5,887 nucleotides of DNA, taken from Chloroflexota bacterium. Its GTDB lineage: Bacteria > Chloroflexota > Anaerolineae > Anaerolineales > UBA4823. Position numbers and translations under genes: made by a program. This document shows positions 1 to 5,688 of the stretch, piece after piece. The first letter of the stretch is position 1. Each line of letters starts with the position of its first letter. The notes beneath the pieces are model-generated. The model did no database searches and was not told the origin of the DNA. It saw nothing but the letters and a program-made list of their open reading frames with translations. The stretch is taken from the NCBI GenBank assembly GCA_030636125.1, contig DAOVXM010000191.1:1-5887 (forward strand). Reading direction: 5' to 3'.

Positions 1-383
1 CCATTGGTCAGGAGTGTGAGTTCAGATTGGTGTAAGAAAGGCACTAAACTAGATGTGGTAGTACCTGCCTCGATGATAATACTATCCCCGTCGCTAACCA
101 AATTTTGGGCCGCGTAACGGCCGATGATGGTTTTTTGATCGTAGTGAGGATCCAGCAGGGGATCGAAATTTGGGAATGTCACTTGTGCAGGGTCTGTATC
201 AATTTCAGTTGCGAGTGCGCCCCCTCTTACACGCCGGAGCAATCCTTTACTCTCAAGTTCGGATAGATCTCGCCAGATGGTCATATTTGACACATCAAGG
301 TTTTGGCAAAGATCGGCTATGGTTACAACTCTCTTCTTATCTAATTTACTTAAGATATATTGGAGGCGCTGTTCTTTTAACAT
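1..383 (-). CDS. DeoR-family transcriptional repressor, N-terminal part (runs off the window)
   Basis: The complement reads from ATG at 383 through 127 open codons to the window edge, so the C-terminal half is missing. Residues 1-55 form the DeoR winged helix-turn-helix. It starts MLKEQRLQYIL, and the recognition helix reads SNMTIWRDLSELESKGLLRR, then VRGGA. The usual family motif is MTIRRDL, so a Trp replaces the first Arg here. From about residue 81 the DeoR sensor domain begins, with GRYAAQNLVSDGD and the EAGTTTSS loop. In this family that loop binds a phosphorylated sugar effector. The start gives the canonical DeoR N-terminus and has a purine-rich GGAAAAG just upstream. The gene is divergent from the deoC operon, the usual place for a local repressor. 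I infer that it controls both the operon and itself. The family call is firm; the effector is unknown. Confidence 0.93.
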   Translation of the reverse strand, partial: MLKEQRLQYILSKLDKKRVVTIADLCQNLDVSNMTIWRDLSELESKGLLRRVRGGALATEIDTDPAQVTFPNFDPLLDPHYDQKTIIGRYAAQNLVSDGDSIIIEAGTTTSSLVPFLHQSELTLLTN

Positions 384-421
384 CTTTTCCAGGCATTCCT
401 TATCCGGTCCATACTCAGTTA

Positions 422-435
422 TATAACAAATTATA
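422..435. promoter_or_regulatory. Candidate operator O1 (TATAA-N4-TTATA)
   Basis: TATAACAAATTATA is an inverted repeat with 5-bp arms and a 4-bp spacer. The same element with two central changes recurs exactly 40 bp to the right. This copy covers the -10 box and predicted start point of the regulator promoter, so binding would give autorepression. The assignment to the DeoR protein is inferred from position and symmetry. The local AT-richness lowers confidence. Confidence 0.5.
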
Positions 436-438
436 TCA
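430..438 (-). promoter_or_regulatory. Extended -10 promoter of the DeoR-type regulator
   Basis: On the minus strand this reads TGATATAAT, a perfect extended -10 (TGn-TATAAT). No good -35 is visible 17-18 bp upstream, which an extended -10 can tolerate. Transcription would begin near 423, leaving a leader of about 40 nt before the regulator ATG at 383. The box overlaps candidate operator O1. Confidence 0.55.
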
Positions 439-461
439 TAATTTCCATTAATATTTCAGCT

Positions 462-475
462 TATAACGCATTATA
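462..475. promoter_or_regulatory. Candidate operator O2 (TATAA-N4-TTATA)
   Basis: TATAACGCATTATA is the second copy of the 14-bp element (12 of 14 bases match O1) and has the same 5-bp inverted arms. It ends 1 bp before the -35 hexamer of the operon promoter, so a bound repressor would hinder RNA polymerase. The 40-bp spacing to O1 is close to four helical turns, which would put the two sites on nearly the same DNA face. Confidence 0.55.
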
Positions 476-476
476 C

Positions 477-505
477 TTGACAAATGATAGTCCTTGTTGT
501 ATATT
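477..505 (+). promoter_or_regulatory. Sigma70-type promoter of the deoC operon
   Basis: TTGACA at 477-482 is a consensus -35. TATATT at 500-505 is a good -10, and the spacer is exactly 17 bp. Transcription should start near 511-513, giving a leader of about 260 nt before deoC. No other comparably good promoter is seen before the operon, and the genes downstream are closely spaced. Confidence 0.75.
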
Positions 506-514
506 GTTGACGTT

Positions 515-598
515 ATGGCGTGTACCCGCATCAGAACCAAACTTAAAAAGGTAACTGCTCAGGCTAAAGCCCTCGCAGAGGGAGACCCACATATATAA
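515..598 (+). other. Possible 27-codon leader ORF
   Basis: An ATG lies 2-4 nt after the predicted transcription start and opens 27 codons ending in TAA. The peptide is basic in its first half, containing RIRTKLKK, and ends AEGDPHI. It has no ribosome binding site, so it would have to be translated as a near-leaderless message. An AAAGGAG sequence at 597-603, overlapping its stop, looks like a ribosome binding site but has no start codon at a workable distance. I do not recognise the peptide, and it may be chance. The segment 557-590 can also fold into small hairpins (GGC-TAAA-GCC and GGG-AGA-CCC), so a structured RNA leader is an alternative. Confidence 0.2.
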
Positions 599-648
599 AG
601 GAGAACAACTATCCCCGTTACGCAGGTCTTAACGATGATATCATTCAG

Positions 649-758
649 AGTAATTTGCGGAATGAATTTAAAAATAAATCTGGTGTCAAAACCGCAAATT
701 ACTTTAAGCAAATGCCTGATTGGCGTTTTTATATTCAAGTTAATTTCCGGCTTTTGCA
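649..758 (+). repeat. 110-bp two-hairpin intergenic repeat, copy 1 (deoC leader)
   Basis: This segment matches 3599-3708 with about eight differences, including two compensating 1-bp indels. Hairpin A is a perfect 12-bp stem, 649-660 with 692-703, around a 31-nt loop. Hairpin B pairs GCAAATGCC (708-716) with GGCTTTTGC (749-757), with one mismatch. The copy ends directly against the deoC ribosome binding site at 759-764. Matching stems in two intergenic places point to a mobile palindromic repeat (REP/MITE-like) or a structured RNA element. I do not recognise the family. Confidence 0.88.
710..730 (+). terminator. Weak terminator-like hairpin within repeat copy 1
   Basis: AAATGCC (710-716) can pair with GGCGTTT (722-728) across a 5-nt loop, using one G-U wobble, followed by TTATATT. 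The stem is identical in copy 2, while the two substitutions nearby both fall in the loop. It competes with hairpin B for the same left arm, so it could act as an attenuator in the deoC leader. The stem is short and AU-rich, so strong termination is doubtful. Confidence 0.25.
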
Positions 759-764
759 AGGAGG
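759..764 (+). promoter_or_regulatory. deoC ribosome binding site (fixes the start at 772)
   Basis: AGGAGG lies 7 nt before ATG 772. It decides against the longer open frame from TTG 655, whose extra 39 codons are just the repeat read through and do not look like a DeoC N-terminus. The site abuts hairpin B of the repeat, so folding there could influence ribosome access. Confidence 0.85.
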
Positions 765-771
765 TAATAGT

Positions 772-1476
772 ATGACATATAGCTTAAATAGTAAAACGAT
801 CACCCATAAGCAACTTGCCAAGACCATCGACCACTCATTGCTCAGTCCAGAAATGACCGAGTCAGAGGTGATCGCCGGGTGCGAACTTGCTAAACAGTAC
901 GACGTGGCCTCCGTATGTGTTAAACCCTGTCACGTCGTCTTGGCAGTTGAGCAGCTCGAGGGAACAGATGTTGCCGTTGGGACAGTAGTAGGCTTTCCCC
1001 ATGGGAGCAGCACTACTGCGATCAAGGTGGCTGAAGCGCAAGATGCGATCGCCAACGGCGCAGTCGAACTCGATATGGTGCTAAATATCGGTGAGCTACG
1101 CTCGGGGAATGCTGATTATGTGCGCGAGGATATACGCGCTGTCGTCGAAGCCGCTAAAGGAAAAGCTCTGGTTAAAGTAATCCTCGAAAATGCCTACCTC
1201 ACTGACGATGAGAAAGTGCTCGCCTGTCAGCTCGTTGAAGAGGCGGGAGCGGATTTCGTTAAGACTTCATCAGGATATGCGTCGGGTGGGGCAACCCTGG
1301 ATGACCTCAAATTGATGAGAGCTTCTGTTGGACCGCAAGTCCAGGTTAAGGCGGCCGGGGGTGTGCGTAGCCTGGATGCGATCCTCGACGTGATCGATGT
1401 AGGAACTACTCGTGTGGGTGCTACAGCTACCGCAACTATATTGGATGACTTCAAGAAGCGCAAGGGCATCGAGTAG
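772..1476 (+). CDS. deoC: Deoxyribose-phosphate aldolase (DeoC/DERA)
   Basis: This is a cytosolic class I aldolase. The family cleaves 2-deoxy-D-ribose 5-phosphate reversibly to glyceraldehyde 3-phosphate and acetaldehyde through a lysine Schiff base. At 234 residues it matches the shorter bacterial DeoC length and is a complete TIM barrel. Visible motifs are KTIDHSLL (17-24), VGFPHG (73-78), ELDMV with Asp101, the Schiff-base lysine Lys164 in DFVKTSSGYASGGAT, and Lys193 in VKAAGGVRS. All catalytic residues are present. It is first in the operon, 12 nt before the dehydrogenase gene, whose ribosome binding site overlaps its stop codon. No thymidine phosphorylase, phosphopentomutase or other deo gene accompanies it. 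Its job here may therefore be cleaving a deoxy-sugar phosphate made by the downstream enzymes rather than nucleoside salvage. The family call is very secure; the physiological substrate is inferred. Confidence 0.96.
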   Translation: MTYSLNSKTITHKQLAKTIDHSLLSPEMTESEVIAGCELAKQYDVASVCVKPCHVVLAVEQLEGTDVAVGTVVGFPHGSSTTAIKVAEAQDAIANGAVELDMVLNIGELRSGNADYVREDIRAVVEAAKGKALVKVILENAYLTDDEKVLACQLVEEAGADFVKTSSGYASGGATLDDLKLMRASVGPQVQVKAAGGVRSLDAILDVIDVGTTRVGATATATILDDFKKRKGIE

Positions 1477-1488
1477 GAGGAAAAAAAG

Positions 1489-2646
1489 ATGGGTTTAGAA
1501 AAAGATCTGAAAGTTGGGGTTGTCGGCGCTGGCTTTATTGGACCGGCTCATATAGAAGCATTGCGAAGGTTGGGTATAGAAGTCGTCGGTCTGTGTGATG
1601 CTACTCCGGAGCTGGCGGCTGAGAAAGCAAAAGATTTGCGCCTGGCAAGGGCCTATGCTTCTTTCGATGCTATGATTGCGGATCCGGCACTTGATGTGAT
1701 CCATATCACTTCGCCAAATTATATGCACTACCCACAGGCCAAAGCCGCTTTAGAGGCTGGGAAACATGTTGTGTGCGAGAAACCTCTCGGTATGACCACA
1801 GAGGAAACGGCCGAGTTGGTAAAACTTGCTAAAGAAAAACGACTTGTTAACGCAGTTAACTTCAACATCCGTTTCTACCCATTGGCACAACAAGCGCGGG
1901 CGATGGTGCAAGCCATGGAGCTTGGCGATGTTTATATCGTCCAGGGCTCATATTTACAGGACTGGCTCTTGTTCCCAACGGACTGGAATTGGCGCCTGGA
2001 ACCAGATTTGGGTGGCGATATGCGCGCCGTGGCGGACATCGGCTCTCACTGGCTCGATTTGATCCACTATATCACCGGGCTCAAGGTCGTCTCCGTCTTT
2101 GCTGACTTCAAGACTTTCCTACCAGTTCGTAGCAAACCGACTCAGGAGCTCGAAACATTTGGAGGTAAACTTGGGACTTCGGTTGAGTACATCGAGCAAC
2201 CTATCCACACCGAGGACTATGCCACGGTTTTGATGCACTTCGATAGCGGAGCGCGCGGCGTGATGACGGTTTCCCAAGTCAGCGCAGGCCGTAAGAACCG
2301 CCTGTACTACGAGATCGATGGTTCCAAGTCCGCCATGGTCTGGGATTCCCAGCGTCCCAATGAACTGTGGGTCGGTCATCGTGATCGTCCCAACGAGGTA
2401 TTGTTAAAGGATCCGTCGCTGCTTGCGCCCGAGGCTCAGCAGTTCGCATCATACCCCGGCGGGCACAACGAGGGCTTCCCCGATACTTTCAAGCAGTTGT
2501 ACTTCGCATTTTACAGTTACCTGGAAGCCGGAGATTTCAACGCTAAACCGGTGTTCGCTACCTTCGAGGACGGCCATTACGAACTGGTGCTGGGCGAGGC
2601 AATCTTCCGCAGTGCTAAGGAAGGTCGTTGGGTTGATGTGGAATAA
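1489..2646 (+). CDS. Gfo/Idh/MocA-family NAD(P)-dependent sugar dehydrogenase
   Basis: This 385-residue cytosolic oxidoreductase probably oxidises a hydroxyl of a sugar, glycoside or cyclitol, or reduces the corresponding ketone. The N-terminal Rossmann fold begins [14 protein letters not shown] (8-21) with GAGFIG at 13-18, and Asp37 ends the second strand (GLCDATPE). The family EKP motif is at 97-99, with Lys98 catalytic by family analogy. The C-terminal substrate domain carries DIGSHWLD (183-190), with Asp183 and His187 in the typical catalytic DxGxH pattern. Near the C-terminus, [12 protein letters not shown] (324-335) occurs in a subset of sugar-acting members. An AGGAGG site 8 nt upstream supports the start. 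Neighbouring isomerase-type TIM barrels recall iolG with iolE/iolI, and also the levoglucosan (lgd) and ycj 3-keto-glycoside systems. Substrate and cofactor preference cannot be read from the sequence. Confidence 0.93.
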   Translation: MGLEKDLKVGVVGAGFIGPAHIEALRRLGIEVVGLCDATPELAAEKAKDLRLARAYASFDAMIADPALDVIHITSPNYMHYPQAKAALEAGKHVVCEKPLGMTTEETAELVKLAKEKRLVNAVNFNIRFYPLAQQARAMVQAMELGDVYIVQGSYLQDWLLFPTDWNWRLEPDLGGDMRAVADIGSHWLDLIHYITGLKVVSVFADFKTFLPVRSKPTQELETFGGKLGTSVEYIEQPIHTEDYATVLMHFDSGARGVMTVSQVSAGRKNRLYYEIDGSKSAMVWDSQRPNELWVGHRDRPNEVLLKDPSLLAPEAQQFASYPGGHNEGFPDTFKQLYFAFYSYLEAGDFNAKPVFATFEDGHYELVLGEAIFRSAKEGRWVDVE

Positions 2647-2688
2647 AAACGGGACGGATATTCTCATAGATAAAACAAGGAGTAAAAA

Positions 2689-3603
2689 ATGAAACTTGGA
2701 TTGATGACTGCGGCATTGCCGGCTCTCTCATTAGAGCAATTGGCAGCCTGGGCTTCAGAGAACGGCTTTGAAATGTTGGAGATCGCTTGCTGGCCACCTG
2801 GCCAAGCAGAACGCCGTTATGCTGGAGTTATGCATATCGATGTGACCGAGTTTGATGCGGCGAAGGCTGAAGAAGTCCATGCGATCATGGACAAATATGG
2901 GCTGGAGATATCCTCACTGGGTTATTACCCGAATCCATTACACCCCGATCCGGCTCACCGGGAGATGGTGGTAAACCACCTTAAGAAAGTTATCCTCGCG
3001 GCTGAAATATTGGAAGTGTCCATTGTGGGCACCTTCGTCGGTCGCGATAAGGAGAAAAATTTAGAGGACAACTGGGATGGTTTCAAGCAAGTCTGGACTC
3101 CCATCGTCAAGTTCGCCGCAGAGCACAACGTAAAGATAGCCATAGAAAACTGCCCGATGATTTTCTCCAATGACGAATGGCCGGGCGGAAATAACCTGGC
3201 TATTTCACCCTCAGTTTGGCGGAAGATGTTTGAGATCATCCCCGATGAGAACTTTGGGCTGAATCTGGATCCGTCTCACCTGATCTGGCAGTTCATCGAT
3301 TATGTCCGGGCTGTATATGATTTTGGAGACCGCATTTTCCATGTGCATGCCAAAGACCTGCGCATCGATTACGAGGGACTGTACCAGAATGGCGCTATGT
3401 CTCTCGGCATGGGCTGGCAGATTCCGCGCTTGCCCGGGTTGGGCGATGTGGATTGGAGCAAGTTTATCAGCGCACTGTATGGCGCAGGTTACGATTTTGT
3501 GATCAGTATCGAGCATGAGGATCGCGCCTTTGAAGAAACGGAAGAATTGGTCAAACGCGGTTTCCTGCTTTCACGGGATGTGTTGAGACCGTATATTAAG
3601 TAA
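2689..3603 (+). CDS. Sugar phosphate isomerase/epimerase (xylose-isomerase-like TIM barrel), paralog 1
   Basis: This 304-residue protein belongs to the AP_endonuc_2/IolE-like superfamily of metal-dependent TIM barrels. Members include inosose dehydratase (IolE), inosose isomerase (IolI), ketose 3-epimerases and YcjR. The probable metal ligands are Glu153 (KIAIENCP), Asp194 with His197 nearby (NLDPSHLIW), His220 (FHVHAKD) and Glu275 (SIEHED). Other marked segments are EMLEIACWP (28-36), SSLGYYPNPLHPD (75-87), GTFVGR (114-119) and WQIPRLPGLGDVDW (243-256). There is no signal peptide, so it is cytosolic. An AAGGAG site at 2677-2682 lies 6 nt before the ATG, and the gene follows the dehydrogenase by 42 nt. 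It is roughly 60% identical by eye to the gene two positions on, from a tandem duplication. Despite the family name, members act on non-phosphorylated keto-sugars as well. The exact reaction (isomerisation, epimerisation, dehydration or elimination) is unknown. Confidence 0.92.
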   Translation: MKLGLMTAALPALSLEQLAAWASENGFEMLEIACWPPGQAERRYAGVMHIDVTEFDAAKAEEVHAIMDKYGLEISSLGYYPNPLHPDPAHREMVVNHLKKVILAAEILEVSIVGTFVGRDKEKNLEDNWDGFKQVWTPIVKFAAEHNVKIAIENCPMIFSNDEWPGGNNLAISPSVWRKMFEIIPDENFGLNLDPSHLIWQFIDYVRAVYDFGDRIFHVHAKDLRIDYEGLYQNGAMSLGMGWQIPRLPGLGDVDWSKFISALYGAGYDFVISIEHEDRAFEETEELVKRGFLLSRDVLRPYIK

Positions 3604-3708
3604 TTTGCGGAATGAATTTTAAAAAAATCTGGTGTCAAAACCGCAAATTACTTTTAGCAAATGCCGGGTTGGCGTTTTTATATTCAAGTTACTTTCCGGC
3701 ATTTTGCA
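3599..3708 (+). repeat. 110-bp two-hairpin intergenic repeat, copy 2 (between the paralogs)
   Basis: This is the second copy of the element at 649-758. Its left end supplies the stop codon of the upstream gene (TAA 3601-3603). Hairpin A here is 13 bp, 3598-3610 with 3641-3653. Hairpin B is stronger than in copy 1: GCAAATGCCGG (3657-3667) pairs with CCGGCATTTTGC (3696-3707), leaving one bulged T. The terminator-like stem AAATGCC/GGCGTTT recurs at 3659-3677, followed by TTATATT. It fills most of the 151-bp gap, so it may stabilise the upstream mRNA or tune expression of the second paralog. Confidence 0.88.
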
Positions 3709-3754
3709 TAAGTAGTTCTTCGCAATAAGTGGAATCACAGAAAGAGAGAATGAA

Positions 3755-4696
3755 ATGAAACTCGGCATAATGAGTGCGGCTTTTCCAGAGATGTCGTTAG
3801 AAGATATAGCGACCTGGACGGCAGATAGTGGGTTTGAAATGTTGGAGATTGCCTGCTGGCCGGCCGGGGAGGGAATAGATCGTAAATATGGTGGTGTCGT
3901 ACATATTGATGTAGACTCGCTGACACCCACAAAAGCGTCAGACATAAATGACATGATTTCCGAAAAGGAATTGGAGATTTCCTCCCTGGGGTACTACCCC
4001 AATCCTCTCCATCCTGACTTAGATCATCGGGATCATGTTATCAACCATCTAAAAAAAGTCATCGTCGGAGCTGAGACACTTGGTGTGGGCATTGTAGGCA
4101 CCTTCGTTGGGCGAGCATGGAATCCAGAGATCACTGGAAGAGAGTGGCAAAAGGATATTGATTACAATTTCGATGAGTTTATGAAAGTCTGGCCCGGCAT
4201 CGTAAATTTCGCGGCTGAACATAACGTGAAGATAGCAATCGAGCAATGTCCCATGCTCTGGGCCGACACTTGGCCAGGTGGGTCTAACTTGCCTCACTCG
4301 CCAGCTCTTTTACGGCGTATGTTCGAGGCATTGCCTGACGAGAACTTTGGCATCAATTTTGACCCTTCACATCTGATCTGGCAGCATATTGATTACATCC
4401 GCTTTATCTACGATCTCGGGGATCGTATCTTCCATGTGCATGCAAAGGATATGGCGATAGACGAGGATATGTTCTATCAGGATGGTATCTTGGGTTGTGG
4501 CTTCCGCTGGCAAATCCCTCGTTTGCCGGGGCAGGGTTTAATAAATTGGCAGAAGCTTATAACCGCTCTTTATGATGTGAACTATGACTTCGTCTTAAGT
4601 ATTGAACACGAGGATGCGAATTGGGAAGGCACAGAAGAGCTGGTGAAGAGAGGTTTCTATCTAGCTCGCGATGTGCTTCGTCCATATATACATTAA
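3755..4696 (+). CDS. Sugar phosphate isomerase/epimerase (xylose-isomerase-like TIM barrel), paralog 2
   Basis: This 313-residue protein is a paralog of the gene at 2689-3603. It keeps all the probable metal ligands: Glu163 (KIAIEQCP), Asp203 and His206 (NFDPSHLIW), His229 (FHVHAKD) and Glu284 (SIEHED). It carries about eight extra residues after GTFVGR (near 121-131, NPEITGREW) and one more near 40. The loop around 240-252 (QDGILGCGFRW) differs from QNGAMSLGMGW in paralog 1. Those are places where substrate choice could have diverged. The ribosome binding site is weak (GAGAG at 3744-3748). A decoy ATG at 3750 reads ATG AAA TGA, with its stop overlapping the true ATG. The first residues, MKLGIMSAAF, align exactly with MKLGLMTAAL in paralog 1 and confirm the start. 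The kinase gene follows after 3 nt. The two paralogs may catalyse successive steps, as IolE and IolI do. Confidence 0.92.
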   Translation: MKLGIMSAAFPEMSLEDIATWTADSGFEMLEIACWPAGEGIDRKYGGVVHIDVDSLTPTKASDINDMISEKELEISSLGYYPNPLHPDLDHRDHVINHLKKVIVGAETLGVGIVGTFVGRAWNPEITGREWQKDIDYNFDEFMKVWPGIVNFAAEHNVKIAIEQCPMLWADTWPGGSNLPHSPALLRRMFEALPDENFGINFDPSHLIWQHIDYIRFIYDLGDRIFHVHAKDMAIDEDMFYQDGILGCGFRWQIPRLPGQGLINWQKLITALYDVNYDFVLSIEHEDANWEGTEELVKRGFYLARDVLRPYIH

Positions 4697-4714
4697 ACGA
4701 TGAATATATACATT
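4684..4714. repeat. 11-bp direct repeat flanking the kinase start codon
   Basis: ATATATACATT occurs at 4684-4694 and again at 4704-4714, offset by 20 bp, on either side of ATG 4700. The first copy encodes the end of paralog 2 (PYIH plus the first bases of the stop). The second encodes NIYI of the kinase in another frame. It could be a small local duplication or chance in AT-rich sequence. Confidence 0.5.
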
Positions 4715-5671
4715 GGTATAGATCTGGGCGGTACCTTGCTGAAGGCAGCGTTAGTCGATACTGAAACCGGGGAGTTATCCGGGTTGAAGCAAATCCCCAC
4801 ATTAGCTCGCGAAGGCCATGATGCAGTCATGGCTCGTATGGCTGAACTAATCGAAGATGTCATCGCCTCCAGTTCTCTCTCGAAGTCGCAGATCAATGGG
4901 GTAGGCGTGGGAGTGCCTGGTGTGCTCGACCTTGAGCGTGGTTTGGTTTTGTTTTTGCCAAATTTGCCCGGTACATGGCCGAATGTACCCCTCCAGGAAA
5001 CGATTGAGAGACAGGTGGGTTTGCCTACCCATTTGCTCAACGATGTGCGCTCGATGACTCTGGCCGAGTGGACCTTTGGGGCAGGTCGGGGAGTGGATAC
5101 CATTGCCTGTTTTGCCATCGGCACAGGGATTGGGGGCGGGTTGGTCATCAATGGTCAGCTCCACCTAGGTATTGGAGGGACAGGTGGTGAACTCGGGCAC
5201 CAGATCATCGATATGAATGGCCCGCCTTGTGGCTGCGGCAGTAAAGGTTGTTTAGAGGCTTTCGCCTCCGGCCCAGCCATCGCTGCCATGGGTATAAAAG
5301 CGGTCTTGCAAGGTCTTTCCACCAACATTGGCGAGCTTGTAGATCACGATCTGAACCGCATCACCCCCCGGATAATCGCGCAGGCAGCAGAAGCTGGCGA
5401 TGCCATCGCCCAAGAGATTTATGAAACTGTGGGATTCTATATAGGTATCGCGGTTTCATCCATTCTGGCATCTGTAGGACCCCGCAAGGTTGTCATTGGA
5501 GGTGGTGTCGCCCAGGCTGGAGACTTGCTACTTGAGCCGATCCGCCGCACAGTCAAGGAACGAGTCTACATTATGCCGCGGGAGCGGATTGAGATCGTTC
5601 CGGCTGAATTGGGCCCTTATGCGGGGCTGGCCGGCGCTGCTTTGTGGGCCAAGATCAACCAAGAATCATAA
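4700..5671 (+). CDS. ROK-family sugar kinase (glucokinase-like)
   Basis: This 323-residue cytosolic kinase has the length and motifs of non-DNA-binding ROK enzymes, which phosphorylate glucose, fructose, allose, mannose or N-acetyl-hexosamines with ATP. Residues 1-12 ([12 protein letters not shown]) form the first phosphate-binding loop. Asp115 in LLNDVRS is the expected catalytic base. IGTGIGGG (140-147) is the second nucleotide loop. The ROK zinc site is GGELGH with His167, plus Cys177, Cys179 and Cys184 in [21 protein letters not shown] (264-274) is the adenosine motif. There is no N-terminal helix-turn-helix, so it is an enzyme, not a ROK repressor. The ATG lies 3 nt after the previous stop with no recognisable ribosome binding site, implying translational coupling. 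It probably phosphorylates the sugar released by the upstream enzymes. Glucose is possible, but the substrate cannot be fixed from sequence. Confidence 0.93.
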   Translation: MNIYIGIDLGGTLLKAALVDTETGELSGLKQIPTLAREGHDAVMARMAELIEDVIASSSLSKSQINGVGVGVPGVLDLERGLVLFLPNLPGTWPNVPLQETIERQVGLPTHLLNDVRSMTLAEWTFGAGRGVDTIACFAIGTGIGGGLVINGQLHLGIGGTGGELGHQIIDMNGPPCGCGSKGCLEAFASGPAIAAMGIKAVLQGLSTNIGELVDHDLNRITPRIIAQAAEAGDAIAQEIYETVGFYIGIAVSSILASVGPRKVVIGGGVAQAGDLLLEPIRRTVKERVYIMPRERIEIVPAELGPYAGLAGAALWAKINQES

Positions 5672-5688
5672 AAAGGGAAACGCGCTGC

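Noticed and set aside
170..451. Plus-strand 93-residue ORF
   Set aside because: It is antisense to the clear DeoR-family coding region and its promoter, and has no recognisable protein features.
512..648. Possible known riboswitch in the deoC leader
   Set aside because: Several small hairpins can be drawn, but I could match none of the riboswitch core motifs I know (TPP, purine, preQ1, ZTP, guanidine, fluoride, cobalamin). Without a covariance search I make no call.
559..759. Minus-strand ORF through repeat copy 1 that resembles one through copy 2 (3619-3954)
   Set aside because: The similarity follows from the DNA repeat itself. The flanking codons are unrelated, and the second ORF runs antisense into a well-supported enzyme gene.
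655..771. In-frame 39-codon N-terminal extension of deoC starting at TTG 655
   Set aside because: These codons are the 110-bp repeat read through. A strong AGGAGG sits 7 nt before ATG 772, and the protein from 772 has normal DeoC length and N-terminus.
635..775. 46-codon ORF from ATG 635 whose TGA overlaps the deoC start (ATGA)
   Set aside because: It lies almost wholly in the repeat. Copy 2 has an indel that shifts the frame, so the peptide is not conserved, and no ribosome binding site precedes it.
4693..5164. Minus-strand ORFs of 152 and 105 residues inside the kinase gene
   Set aside because: They are antisense shadows of a ROK gene with every family motif intact. They are rich in Pro, Ser and Thr and have no domain pattern.
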